From Chitinophagaceae bacterium (GTDB lineage: Bacteria; Bacteroidota; Bacteroidia; Chitinophagales; Chitinophagaceae): DNA of 64,000 nt. Position 1 is the stretch's first letter. Every line of letters begins with the position of its first letter. The notes below the pieces were generated by a model. The model was not told the origin of the DNA. It searched no databases and saw only the letters and a program-made list of their open reading frames with translations. The stretch spans positions 744,001 to 808,000 of the forward strand of contig JADKKJ010000001.1 in assembly GCA_016720565.1 (NCBI GenBank), read 5' to 3'. A program made the position numbers and the translations under genes. Positions 9,780 to 18,280 of the stretch are shown here, in pieces.

Positions 9780-11414
9780 ATGAGCTATAAATCTGCCTTC
9801 ATAAACCGCCTCGTTATTTTATTGCTAATTCCGGTGTTGTTTTCCTGTTATAACCGGAAGGGCCGGGAGAAAAATATATTTCATTACAATGAATACAATG
9901 GCATTTCCTCGCTGGACCCGGCCTTTGCCAAAAGCCTGTCAGTGATGTGGTCGGCCCACCAGTTGTTCAATACCCTGGTGGAGACCGACGACAGCCTTCA
10001 TATTGTGCCTTCTCTGGCCAAAACCTGGGATATATCTGAAGATCGGAGCCTCTTCATTTTCCATCTTCGTAACGATGTATATTTTCACGATGACCCCTGT
10101 TTCCCCAATGGAAAGGGTCGTAAAATGATTGCCTCCGACCTGGTCTATAGTTTTGCAAGGATACTTGATAAAGTACTGGCCAGTCCCGGTGCATGGATAT
10201 TCAACCATAAGGTGGATAGCCTGCTTCCTTTCCTGGCCATTGACGACAGCACTTTCCAACTAAGACTGCAAAGACCTTATCATCCTATTTTGGGTATACT
10301 TTCCATGCAATATTGCTCGGTGGTTCCCCGGGAGGCTGTTGAAAAATACGGGAAGGATTTCAGGCGACACCCTGTAGGCACAGGACCTTTTGCCTTTGTA
10401 GATTGGGAAGAAGGCCAGGCCCTCATCCTTAAAAAAAACCCGAATTATTTTGAATTTGATGAAAAGGGAAAACGCTTGCCTTATCTGGAGGGGATCAATG
10501 TTTCCTTTTATGACAGCAAAGCCACCGAGTTCCTGCTTTTCCGCCAGAAACAACTGGAATTCATCAATGATATTGAAGCTTCTTTTAAGGATAAGATACT
10601 GACCAAGGCAGGAGCCCTTCGCAAAGAATGGGAGACTAAGATCGTTTTACAAACAAGCCCTTACCTGAACATTGAGTACCTGGGAATACTGGTAGATGAA
10701 AACAATGAACTTGTACGCGATTCCCCCATGCGCATCAAAAAGATCAGGCAGGCTATCAATTATGGGTTCGATCGCCGGAAAATGGTACTGTACCTTAGAA
10801 ATTCTATGGGCACTCCTGCAGAATCGGGGTTTGTACCACTGGGGCTTCCCAGCTTTGATACAACCAGGGTAAAGGGTTACCATTATGATCCTTTTCGCAC
10901 CCGGCAATTGCTGGAAGAAGCGGGATATCCGGGAGGAAAAGGTCTTCCTGTGATCAAATTGCTGACCATTGCGATCTATGCTGATATGGCGAATTTCATT
11001 GCAAAACAGCTGGAAGAATCAGGCATACCCGTTCAGGTGGAAGTAGTGCAGAAATCATTATTGCTTACCATGACATCTTCTTCAACAGCCGCATTTTTCA
11101 GAGGTTCATGGATCGCAGATTATCCGGATGCAGAGAATTATCTATCTGTTTTTTATTCCAAAAACCCGGCCCCGCCCAATTATACCCGGTATAAAAACCC
11201 GGCATTCGATGAGGTATTTGAAAAAGCGTTGAGGGAGACCAATGATAGTCTTCGCTATGAATTATACAGGAAGGCAGACCAGATCATGATAGACGATGCG
11301 CCGGTGGTACCGCTGTGGTATGATAAAGTGGTTAGACTGTTACAACCTAATGTGATCAATTTTCCACCCAATGCGGTTAACCTGCTGGAACTGCGACGTA
11401 CTATTATTCAATAA
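9780..11414 (+). CDS. ABC transporter substrate-binding lipoprotein, family 5 (peptide-binding)
   Basis: About 544 residues from the ATG at 9780; a TTG four codons earlier is also possible, but the ATG puts the basic end and hydrophobic core of the leader directly at the N-terminus. The lipobox is L-F-S-C. The body is a full SBP_bac_5 fold: YNGISSLDPAFAKS at the start, LAKTWDISEDRSLFIFHLRNDVYFHDD, then HPVGTGPFAFVDW and a C-terminal WIADYPDAENYLSVFYS. OppA/DppA-type proteins deliver oligopeptides or other small molecules to an ABC importer. No permease or ATPase gene is adjacent, so its partner lies elsewhere or it works as an orphan receptor. Confidence 0.9.
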   Translation: MSYKSAFINRLVILLLIPVLFSCYNRKGREKNIFHYNEYNGISSLDPAFAKSLSVMWSAHQLFNTLVETDDSLHIVPSLAKTWDISEDRSLFIFHLRNDVYFHDDPCFPNGKGRKMIASDLVYSFARILDKVLASPGAWIFNHKVDSLLPFLAIDDSTFQLRLQRPYHPILGILSMQYCSVVPREAVEKYGKDFRRHPVGTGPFAFVDWEEGQALILKKNPNYFEFDEKGKRLPYLEGINVSFYDSKATEFLLFRQKQLEFINDIEASFKDKILTKAGALRKEWETKIVLQTSPYLNIEYLGILVDENNELVRDSPMRIKKIRQAINYGFDRRKMVLYLRNSMGTPAESGFVPLGLPSFDTTRVKGYHYDPFRTRQLLEEAGYPGGKGLPVIKLLTIAIYADMANFIAKQLEESGIPVQVEVVQKSLLLTMTSSSTAAFFRGSWIADYPDAENYLSVFYSKNPAPPNYTRYKNPAFDEVFEKALRETNDSLRYELYRKADQIMIDDAPVVPLWYDKVVRLLQPNVINFPPNAVNLLELRRTIIQ

Positions 11415-11426
11415 TGCATTGAAGCC

Positions 11427-12095
11427 TTAGTGCTTCAGCTTGTCTTTAAATACTTTTCTGAATTTATCCAGTTTAGGCCTGATCACGATCCGGCAGTAAG
11501 GGTTGTTATTCTCATTGAGTTCAAAATACTGCTGGTGATAATCTTCTGCAGGGTAAAACACGGTGAAGGGGGTGATCTCCGTCACGATAGGTTTTTCAAA
11601 AGCACCTGATTTATCCAGCTGCTCCTTATACTTCTCTGCTTTTTCTTTTTGTTCTTTGTTATGGTAGAATATACCACTGCGATACTGGGTTCCAACATCC
11701 GCACCCTGCCTGTTCAATGTGGTAGGATCATGCGTTTCCCAGAATACCGCAAGCAATTCATCAAAACTGATCTTGGAAGGATCATATACGATCTGCAGGC
11801 ATTCTGCATGACCTGTTTCACCCGTACACACTTCTTTATAAGTAGGATTCCTGGTCTGACCACCGGTATAACCTGAGGTAGCGCTGATCACTCCATCCAG
11901 CTCTTCAAAAATGGCTTCCGTGCACCAGAAGCATCCATTCGCAAATGTGGCGGTATCGGTATTCGCAGGTATTTCCTTGCTGGTTTGATTCAATTGGTCG
12001 GTCATGTTTATATTATTATTATAGGATTGGCCACAGGAAAATAATCCGGTGACGGCGCTTAAAAGGAGGGAATACAGAGGTATCATATTTTTCAT
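11427..12095 (-). CDS. msrA: Peptide methionine-(S)-S-oxide reductase, exported
   Basis: A 222-residue MsrA that reduces the S-epimer of methionine sulfoxide in proteins. The catalytic motif GCFWCTEA is at residues 54-61 with nucleophile Cys55; downstream are SGYTGG, GHAE and DYHQQYFE, all diagnostic. Unlike cytosolic MsrA it carries a lipoprotein leader (lipobox G-L-F-S-C, Cys21), so it probably acts in the periplasm or at the outer membrane, repairing envelope proteins. Only a resolving Cys-free or short C-terminal tail is present, so recycling may depend on an exported thioredoxin-like protein. It converges with the binding-protein gene with a 12-bp gap. Confidence 0.95.
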   Translation of the reverse strand: MKNMIPLYSLLLSAVTGLFSCGQSYNNNINMTDQLNQTSKEIPANTDTATFANGCFWCTEAIFEELDGVISATSGYTGGQTRNPTYKEVCTGETGHAECLQIVYDPSKISFDELLAVFWETHDPTTLNRQGADVGTQYRSGIFYHNKEQKEKAEKYKEQLDKSGAFEKPIVTEITPFTVFYPAEDYHQQYFELNENNNPYCRIVIRPKLDKFRKVFKDKLKH

Positions 12096-12240
12096 GATTT
12101 GCGAAGGTCAGCGATTTTTTTGGTGCTTTCTGCTTTTGAACTGCTAAAATCCGGCCTCCGCGGATAATTCAGTATTTGTTAACAAATGCGGAACAGAATA
12201 GTTTACTCTGTTAGTTACGTGAAAACAGGTGAATTGGTTT

Positions 12241-12248
12241 TAATTTTG
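12241..12248 (+). promoter_or_regulatory. -7 box of the mutS2-like gene
   Basis: TAATTTTG matches TAnnTTTG exactly and ends only 7 nt before the ATG at 12256. If used, transcription would begin about at the start codon, giving a leaderless or near-leaderless mRNA. No clear TTTG is seen at the expected -33 position. Confidence 0.45.
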
Positions 12249-12255
12249 CCGCCTG

Positions 12256-14370
12256 ATGAAGGTATACCCCGCTTCGGCCCCCGTACAATTGGAATTTGAT
12301 AAAGTGAAAGAGCTGCTATTCGGCTATTGCCGTTCGGAATATGCCCGGGAGAGGTCCCGCGCCCTGCAGGCATTTATTCAATTGGAGGAGATACAATGGG
12401 CCCTGAGGCAATCCTATGAATACAAGACCCTGCTTTCCTCCGGCCTCTATTTTCCAAATGATGAGCCCCTGAACCTTTCCCGTGAATTACAACTGCTGGC
12501 CATACCCGGCGCCGTTTTAAGCGGGGAAGAATTGTTGCACCTGAGAAGACTGGCTTCCTCCACCGACACGATTTTCCATTGGTTCAATGAAGAAAAAAAA
12601 CAGGCATGGCCCGGTCTATATCTTGCGATCTCCCATTCACGCTATGAAAAAAAGATCATTGCACTGATCGATGAAGTGATCGATGAACTTGGACAGGTTA
12701 AGGATACCGCCTCGGATGATCTCAGGAGTATCCGTCAAACCTTGTATCGCCGCAGAAATGAATTACGCAGGCTATTTGAAAAAGTAGTGGCCCGCCTGAA
12801 CAAGCAGGGCTACCTGGCGGAGATAGAAGAGAGTTTTATGAATGGCCGTAAAGTGGTGGCCATTTTCGCGGAGCAAAAAAGAACGGTGAAGGGCATCCTG
12901 CATGGCGAAAGCGATAGCCGTAAGACCGCATTTATTGAACCGGAAGAAACCATTGACCTGAATAACCAGGTAGCTGAACTGGAAAATGAGGAGAGAAGGG
13001 AGGTCTACCGCATACTCAAACAACTTACCGCCCGGCTTTCAGCATTTGCAGGACTGCTCAAAGAATGGCAGCAGATCTCCGGCGAATTCGACTTTATCAG
13101 GGCCAAGGCATTATTCGCTTTAGAGGTGAATGGGGAATTCCCTTTGGTATCTGACAAATCGTTTATACACCTGGTAAATGCCTGCCATCCTTTATTATAC
13201 CTGTATAATAAAAAACAAGACAAACCCACCATACCTGTCACTGTCTCACTGAGTGAAAAACAACGCATACTGATCATTAGTGGCCCCAATGCGGGGGGTA
13301 AGACGGTTACCATGAAAACGGTGGGACTTTTACAAATGATGGTGCAGAGTGGTTTGCTGGTTCCCGTGCATGCCTCTTCTGAATTCGGGATATTTAAACA
13401 GCTAATGATCCATATCGGTGATACCCAGAGCATAGAATTTGAATTAAGCACCTATAGCAGTCACCTGCTGCACATGAAATATTTCATGGAAAATGCCAGT
13501 GGCAGGACCCTGTTCTTTATAGATGAATTGGGAAGCGGATCAGATCCCAGCCTGGGTGGCGCATTCGCGGAAGTGATCTTACAGGAGTTGGTGAAAAAAC
13601 ATGCGATAGGAATTGTGACCACCCATTACCTGAATCTTAAATTAATGGCGGGGAAAACCTCGGGCATCCTGAATGGCGCTATGGGTTTTGATGAAAAGAA
13701 CCTGCAGCCCCAGTATAAATTACTGCTGGGAAAACCAGGCAGTTCATACACCTTCTCAATAGCAGAACGGATTGGCCTTAAAAAAGAGCTGATAGACAGG
13801 GCCCGTTCCCTGGTGGATGCTGACCAGTTTCGCCTGGATAAATTATTGAACAGGACGGAGCAGGACCTCCAGGCCATCGATAAACGGAATGCAGAACTGC
13901 AGAAACAACTAAAGGAAAATGAAAAGCTGAAAAAAGAATTGCAGCAGGTACTTGAAAAAGAAAAACACCGGCAACAGGTAGAATTACTAAAAGAGCAGAA
14001 CCGTGTGGCGGAGAATAAATGGGAATACCTCAAGGATATGGAGCGAAAGCTTAAGCAGTTGCTGATTGAGTGGAAACGCGCAGAGAATGATCAGAAGAAC
14101 AAACTGGTCAAACAAATGGAAGCGATGTTATTTAAAAAAGATGAGAAGAAGGTGGCCGGCAAAATGCAGAAAAAAATAGACGCCAGGTTCAAAGAGGTGG
14201 GAGGGGAGGTAAAATTGGGAGATACGGTGAAAATGAAAAAGAACCACCAGGTGGGAACGGTAATTGAACTAAGGTCAAAAAAAGCAGTAGTAAAAATAGG
14301 GCTGCTTCCCATGCAGGTGGATCTGAAAGATCTTATAGTTGTAAAAGAAAAGCCGGCGGAAAAAGGTTAA
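12256..14370 (+). CDS. MutS2-like ATPase lacking the Smr domain
   Basis: A 704-residue MutS-family protein of the MutS2 type: no N-terminal mismatch-recognition domain, lever/clamp helices in the first 310 residues, then the ATPase with Walker A GPNAGGKT near 344-351, Walker B FFIDELGSGSDP, and the TTHYLNLK switch. A long charged coiled coil (about 530-640) follows. The protein ends with a small beta-rich segment (KLGDTVKMKKNHQVGTV) and KEKPAEKG. Full-length MutS2 is about 780 residues and ends in an endonuclease Smr domain, which is absent here. MutS2 proteins suppress recombination or act on collided ribosomes; without Smr, nicking or mRNA cleavage would need a partner. Its stop codon overlaps that of the convergent CBS gene in a TTAA. 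Confidence 0.9.
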   Translation: MKVYPASAPVQLEFDKVKELLFGYCRSEYARERSRALQAFIQLEEIQWALRQSYEYKTLLSSGLYFPNDEPLNLSRELQLLAIPGAVLSGEELLHLRRLASSTDTIFHWFNEEKKQAWPGLYLAISHSRYEKKIIALIDEVIDELGQVKDTASDDLRSIRQTLYRRRNELRRLFEKVVARLNKQGYLAEIEESFMNGRKVVAIFAEQKRTVKGILHGESDSRKTAFIEPEETIDLNNQVAELENEERREVYRILKQLTARLSAFAGLLKEWQQISGEFDFIRAKALFALEVNGEFPLVSDKSFIHLVNACHPLLYLYNKKQDKPTIPVTVSLSEKQRILIISGPNAGGKTVTMKTVGLLQMMVQSGLLVPVHASSEFGIFKQLMIHIGDTQSIEFELSTYSSHLLHMKYFMENASGRTLFFIDELGSGSDPSLGGAFAEVILQELVKKHAIGIVTTHYLNLKLMAGKTSGILNGAMGFDEKNLQPQYKLLLGKPGSSYTFSIAERIGLKKELIDRARSLVDADQFRLDKLLNRTEQDLQAIDKRNAELQKQLKENEKLKKELQQVLEKEKHRQQVELLKEQNRVAENKWEYLKDMERKLKQLLIEWKRAENDQKNKLVKQMEAMLFKKDEKKVAGKMQKKIDARFKEVGGEVKLGDTVKMKKNHQVGTVIELRSKKAVVKIGLLPMQVDLKDLIVVKEKPAEKG

Positions 14371-14795
14371 CTGCTGATATAGGTTTGTAATTGCTGGATC
14401 GTATCGCGCTGGGTACTGATCATGCCTTTTACCACATCACTCATAGAGATCAGTCCAACAAGCTCATTATTCTCAAACACGGGCATATAGCGGATATGTT
14501 TATCAGACATCAGTTCCATGCAATGTTCGGTGCTATCCGAAGGAGCGAGGCGCGGAAGTTGGGTGGTCATTATCTCTTCAACAGGGGTAGTAGTGGAATT
14601 CTTTCCTTTCAGCACCACCTTCCGTGAATAATCCCTTTCAGTGATGATACCCATGTAACGGTTTCCTTCCATCACTACCAGCGCGCCGATATTTTTTTCC
14701 GCCATAGATTCCAGCGCATTTATAACCGGTGCTTTTGGATCAATGGTCACAAGAAATAATGATTTTCGGGCAAGCAATTGGGCAACCGTATTCAT
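14367..14795 (-). CDS. CBS-domain protein
   Basis: A 142-residue soluble protein consisting of a tandem CBS pair: the first repeat around KAPVINALESMAEKNIGALVVMEGNRYMGIITERDYSRKV (about 22-62), the second around LAPSDSTEHCMELMSDKHIRYMPVFENNELVGLISMSDVVK (about 83-127). Such Bateman modules bind adenosine nucleotides (AMP, ATP, SAM) and act as energy sensors. This stand-alone form has no effector domain, so it must act on other proteins. It converges with and overlaps the mutS2-like gene by four bases. Confidence 0.9.
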   Translation of the reverse strand: MNTVAQLLARKSLFLVTIDPKAPVINALESMAEKNIGALVVMEGNRYMGIITERDYSRKVVLKGKNSTTTPVEEIMTTQLPRLAPSDSTEHCMELMSDKHIRYMPVFENNELVGLISMSDVVKGMISTQRDTIQQLQTYISS

Positions 14796-15009
14796 AGTTA
14801 AAATTTGTATTTCAATTTAGGTAAAAAATCCCGGTTTTCACAAACGGATTTTTCGCTTAATAGGGACATCCGGGTGTCATATTTGAAGAAATGCTTACCT
14901 GTATTGTACTGATCCCGCTCACCAGGCTGTGATAGGGCAGTTCTGAACTATGAGGGAAAGGGTTTAATCATTAATTTTAAATGCTCCCTGACCTTAAACC
15001 AGCAATTGT

Positions 15010-15312
15010 ATGAGTTCCTATGTTACCCTTTCAGAAACCATGAATGACCTGCGAAAGCAGGGATATAACGAAGATTTCAACCTGCGCCAAAGTTGCCTTG
15101 AATGCGGGGAAAAAATGCTGAGTTTATCAGCCGATGATTTTAAGGTAGACCAGTTTTTCCGGTTCGAAGGAGAAACTGACCCATCCGATGAATCCATACT
15201 ATATGCGATTTCCTCCGAGCGATTCGGGATCAAAGGTTTACTGGTAAATGGTTATGGGATATATAGTGAATCGCTTACCGATGATATGGTTGCCCGGTTG
15301 AAAACGCATTGA
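15010..15312 (+). CDS. Small conserved hypothetical protein
   Basis: A 100-residue soluble acidic protein without signal peptide or membrane segment. It opens with YVTLSETMNDLRKQGYNEDFNL and has one CLECG pair (Cys29, Cys32). A later segment is rich in Asp/Glu and the end is YSESLTDDMVARLKTH. I recall the same pattern in a small Bacteroidota family sometimes labelled phosphoribosylpyrophosphate synthetase in databases; nothing here resembles PRPP synthetase (no PRPP loop), so that label should not be used. It is monocistronic. Function unknown. Confidence 0.75.
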   Translation: MSSYVTLSETMNDLRKQGYNEDFNLRQSCLECGEKMLSLSADDFKVDQFFRFEGETDPSDESILYAISSERFGIKGLLVNGYGIYSESLTDDMVARLKTH

Positions 15313-15381
15313 TCTGGGTTCAGGCTCCTATCGAAAAAAGCCTGGAAGGAAAACCGGTAGAACTGCATTCAAAAAAAATAA

Positions 15382-15415
15382 AAAGGCCAAACAGGTATTA
15401 CCCGGTTTGGCCTTT
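15382..15415 (-). terminator. Intrinsic terminator of tRNA-Ser
   Basis: An 11-bp stem AAAGGCCAAAC/GTTTGGCCTTT with a 12-nt loop, read on the minus strand, is followed by a run of T (A-rich on the plus strand, 15371-15381). It lies four bases downstream of the tRNA 3' end. On the plus strand it could also stop transcripts from the small gene ending at 15312. Confidence 0.85.
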
Positions 15416-15418
15416 AGG

Positions 15419-15503
15419 CGGAGAGAGAGGGATTCGAACCCCCGGACCTGTGACAGTCAACGGTTTTCAAGACCGCCGCATTAGACCGCTCTGCCATCTC
15501 TCC
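15419..15503 (-). tRNA. tRNA-Ser (anticodon TGA)
   Basis: An 85-nt class II tRNA. The acceptor stem GGAGAGA pairs with TCTCTCC, the anticodon stem-loop GCGGT-CTTGAAA-ACCGT gives anticodon TGA, there is a long variable arm as expected for serine, and the T-arm is GGGGGTTCGAATCCC. The discriminator is G and CCA is not encoded (the genome reads GCCT), so the 3' end is added by CCA-transferase. Confidence 0.95.
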
Positions 15504-15507
15504 GCGG

Positions 15508-15515
15508 CAAATTTA
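15508..15515 (-). promoter_or_regulatory. -7 box of tRNA-Ser
   Basis: On the minus strand TAAATTTG, a perfect TAnnTTTG, ends 5 nt before the mature tRNA 5' end, so the primary transcript would have almost no leader. The expected -33 region is T-rich (TTTTTTCG) but has no exact TTTG. Confidence 0.5.
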
Positions 15516-15630
15516 ACCTTCGGCTTGCTTGCGAAAAAATTTTTATAACATTTTATCACAGAAATAAGTAGGTTTTTTTTCGAAGCGGGCTTATTGGTTT
15601 TTTTTCATGCCCGAATCCTTGGTCAACGGT

Positions 15631-15638
15631 TAACTTTG
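15631..15638 (+). promoter_or_regulatory. -7 box of the ABC exporter gene
   Basis: TAACTTTG, an exact TAnnTTTG match, lies 14 nt before the ATG at 15653. The -33 region has no clear TTTG. Confidence 0.4.
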
Positions 15639-15652
15639 CCACAATTTTTTAC

Positions 15653-17488
15653 ATGAACCAGCTGGGCGCTCTAAATAAATATTTCTGGAAATACAGAAGC
15701 AGGCTGGGCTTAGGTATTCTCTTTGTTACGTTATCCAACTATTTCAACGTTCTTTCCCCCCAGGTCACCGGTTTTGTGATCGATTTTGTACAACGATCCC
15801 TGCATTTACCCGGTTATAAACCGGCTTCCCATCCCCCCGATTACGATGGACTGGTGAATAAATTCATCCAGAAAGTGGAAGGGCAATCATACAGTCTTGG
15901 AAAAGTGGTGGCTATTTGCGGGGTGTCTATTCTGATACTGGCACTTTTAAGGGGTTTTTTTCTGTTCCTGATGAGGCAAACTATTATTGTGATGAGCCGC
16001 TTCATTGAGTATGACCAGAAGAACGAGATCTACCTGCATTACCAGAAACTCGATACGGCTTTTTATAAAAGGAACAGTACGGGCGATCTGATGAACCGGA
16101 TCGCTGAAGATGTAAGCAGGGTAAGGATGTTCACCGGGCCGGCAATCATGTACCTGGTCAACCTGGTGGCCATTATTTCCCTCAGCGTTTACTTCATGCT
16201 GAAGCGGGAAGCGGAACTTACCTTATATGTGCTGGCACCGTTACCGATCTTAGCCATTACCATTTATTTTGTCAATAATACCATCAACCGCAAAAGTGAG
16301 CGGATACAGCGCTCCCTCAGCGATCTTACTACCAATGCCCAGGAGACCTATTCCGGTATACGCGTCATTAAATCCTTTGTGCAGGAAAAGGCCATGCTTG
16401 GTTTTTTTACCCGCAACAGCGAAGAATATAAAGCAAATGCCATTGGTCTGGCCAGGGTGGAGGCCATCTATTTTCCTTCCATCACTTTCCTTATCGGACT
16501 GAGCACGCTGCTTACCATTATGATAGGTGGGCTATATTATATTAAAGGGGGCCACGACATCAATGTGAATACCATCGTTGAGTTTGTGATGTACATTAAT
16601 ATGCTCACATTTCCGGTCTCGGCAATCGGACTTACTGCCAGTATGATACAAAGGGCCGCCGCTTCCCAGAAAAGGATCAACGAATTCCTGCGAACAGCGC
16701 CTGCAATTAAGCAGGATGATAAGGCAGAAAATATCCAGTTGAAGGGAAACATAAAATTCAATGCGGTCGATTTTATTTATCCGCATACGGGTATACAGGC
16801 TTTAAAGGATTTTGACCTGGAGATTAAGGCAGGCCAGAAGATCGCGATTGTGGGCCGAACAGGAAGCGGAAAATCGACCATCGCTCAGCTGCTCTTAAGA
16901 ATGTATGATGTTACCTCCGGAAACATTACAATCGAAGGAAAAGATATCCGGGAGATCGGTGTTGATACATTAAGGGAACAGATCGGTTATGTTCCGCAGG
17001 ATGTTTTCCTTTTCAGTGATACGGTGGCGGGCAATATAGCCTTTGGTAAGGACCAGGTATTGGAGGAGGAGATTCGAAGGGCTGCAGGGCAGGCCAGTGT
17101 GGCTGAAGAGATAATCGGGTTTTCACATCAGTATGATACCATGATAGGGGAGAGAGGGGTAACCCTGAGCGGAGGGCAGAAACAACGGATCTCCATTGCA
17201 AGGGCTTTATTGAAAAATTCTTCGCTGGTCATTTTTGATGATTGTCTCAGCGCCGTTGATTCCAGGACAGAGAAAAAAATACTCGGGCAGCTGAATGATT
17301 TTTTAAAGGATCGGACTGCCATCATCATTACACACCGCATATTTTCATTGCTGGATTTTGATAAAATTGTGGTGCTGGAGGATGGACTGATCACTGAGCA
17401 GGGAACCCACCAGGAACTGATGAAAAAGCAGGGTTATTATGCTTCGCTTTATGCAAGGCAACAGCAGCAGGATCAGCCGGAAGGGTAG
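15653..17488 (+). CDS. ABC exporter, fused permease and ATPase (MsbA/ABCB type)
   Basis: A 611-residue half-transporter. An N-terminal six-helix exporter domain (about residues 15-340) has an extended periplasmic loop rich in Pro/Tyr between helices 1 and 2. The C-terminal ATPase has Walker A GRTGSGKST (about 401-409), signature LSGGQKQR (about 505) and Walker B SLVIFDDCLSAVD (about 524-536), where the usual catalytic Glu after the aspartate is replaced by Asp-Asp-Cys. It works as a dimer, exporting lipids, peptides or drugs. The D-D-C substitution at the catalytic glutamate suggests a reduced ATPase rate or a heterodimer degenerate site; MsbA itself has D-E-A. It is transcribed alone. Confidence 0.92.
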   Translation: MNQLGALNKYFWKYRSRLGLGILFVTLSNYFNVLSPQVTGFVIDFVQRSLHLPGYKPASHPPDYDGLVNKFIQKVEGQSYSLGKVVAICGVSILILALLRGFFLFLMRQTIIVMSRFIEYDQKNEIYLHYQKLDTAFYKRNSTGDLMNRIAEDVSRVRMFTGPAIMYLVNLVAIISLSVYFMLKREAELTLYVLAPLPILAITIYFVNNTINRKSERIQRSLSDLTTNAQETYSGIRVIKSFVQEKAMLGFFTRNSEEYKANAIGLARVEAIYFPSITFLIGLSTLLTIMIGGLYYIKGGHDINVNTIVEFVMYINMLTFPVSAIGLTASMIQRAAASQKRINEFLRTAPAIKQDDKAENIQLKGNIKFNAVDFIYPHTGIQALKDFDLEIKAGQKIAIVGRTGSGKSTIAQLLLRMYDVTSGNITIEGKDIREIGVDTLREQIGYVPQDVFLFSDTVAGNIAFGKDQVLEEEIRRAAGQASVAEEIIGFSHQYDTMIGERGVTLSGGQKQRISIARALLKNSSLVIFDDCLSAVDSRTEKKILGQLNDFLKDRTAIIITHRIFSLLDFDKIVVLEDGLITEQGTHQELMKKQGYYASLYARQQQQDQPEG

Positions 17489-17514
17489 GCCTTCCGGATT
17501 ATGTTCAAAGCCGA

Positions 17515-17545
17515 TTTGGCTGATTCAAAAACATCTCTATATTTG
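17515..17545 (+). promoter_or_regulatory. Bacteroidota-type promoter of the DUF3276 gene
   Basis: TTTG (17515-17518), a 19-nt spacer, then TATATTTG (17538-17545): both elements match the consensus exactly. The start codon is 50 nt downstream. Confidence 0.7.
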
Positions 17546-17594
17546 TGAAATACTGATACCAAACTAATTCCTTAACTGCTAAAATCTTATAAAA

Positions 17595-18038
17595 GTGGCG
17601 TACGAGAATAATGAAAAGAAGGCGGAGAGTATTTACAGCAAACGGATTCGCGCCGGGAAAAGAAGGACCTATTTTTTTGATGTAAGGGCAACCAGGGGTA
17701 ATGATTATTATCTTACGATCACTGAAAGCAGGAAGCGATTTGATGATAATGGGTATGATCGCCATAAAGTATTTCTTTATAAAGAGGATTTCAACAAATT
17801 TATCCGCGCCCTGGGTGAGGCCGTTGATTACGTAAAGACGGAATTAATGCCAGATTTTGATTTCGATGCCTTCAATCATGATGAGTATAACGAGGAAAAT
17901 GGGGCCGAAGGGGTACGAGAGGTCGATCAACCGGTAATGGAGACTAAATCAGAGGACCAGCCAGAACCTCAGGCAGAGATTGAAGTACTGCCTGCCAGTA
18001 CGACGAACGAAACCCATGAAGATGTTGATAAGTGGTGA
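17595..18038 (+). CDS. DUF3276 / PUR-alpha-like nucleic-acid-binding protein
   Basis: A 147-residue protein starting with GTG. The N-terminal part (about 10-85) has the PUR-repeat signature IYSKRIRAGKRRTYFFDVR followed by KGND-type RGNDYYLTITESRKRF and HKVFLYKEDFNKFIRAL. This small family occurs in Bacteroidota and spirochaetes and is related to eukaryotic Pur-alpha, which binds GGN-rich single-stranded DNA and RNA. The C-terminal 60 residues are very acidic and probably disordered. It has a textbook promoter and a strong terminator, so it is a separate transcription unit. Its physiological target is unknown. Confidence 0.9.
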   Translation: MAYENNEKKAESIYSKRIRAGKRRTYFFDVRATRGNDYYLTITESRKRFDDNGYDRHKVFLYKEDFNKFIRALGEAVDYVKTELMPDFDFDAFNHDEYNEENGAEGVREVDQPVMETKSEDQPEPQAEIEVLPASTTNETHEDVDKW

Positions 18039-18082
18039 TTTTCAGCGTAGTATATTAAATAATTGTTAAAATATGGAATCTG

Positions 18083-18114
18083 CTCCGGCCAGCTTTTGCT
18101 GGCCGGAGTCTTTT
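18083..18114 (+). terminator. Intrinsic terminator after the DUF3276 gene
   Basis: An 11-bp GC-rich stem CTCCGGCCAGC/GCTGGCCGGAG with a 4-nt loop is followed by TCTTTTATTTTA. It lies 45 nt after the stop codon. Confidence 0.9.
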
Positions 18115-18192
18115 ATTTTAGTTGACTTATAAGCCAAAAAAACAAATCCACACCCTGTGTAAAGATTTAAAAGTCTATGCCTTAATGTTTTT

Positions 18193-18223
18193 TTTGGGAA
18201 TTTCTAACAAACATTTATCTTTC
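18193..18223 (+). promoter_or_regulatory. Candidate promoter of the T9SS surface-protein gene
   Basis: TTTG (18193-18196), a 19-nt spacer and TATCTTTC (18216-18223), one mismatch from TAnnTTTG. This would leave a leader of about 50 nt before the ATG at 18281. Confidence 0.4.
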
Positions 18224-18280
18224 GGGCTGATTTCGGTTTAGCCGGAATTCGGTTAACTCAATTCATCAAAATTATTATTT

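Noticed and set aside
15309..15548. 79-codon plus-strand ORF with a GGERGIRTPGPVTVNGFQ-like stretch
   Set aside because: This is the translated reverse of tRNA-Ser plus its terminator; a known false-positive protein.
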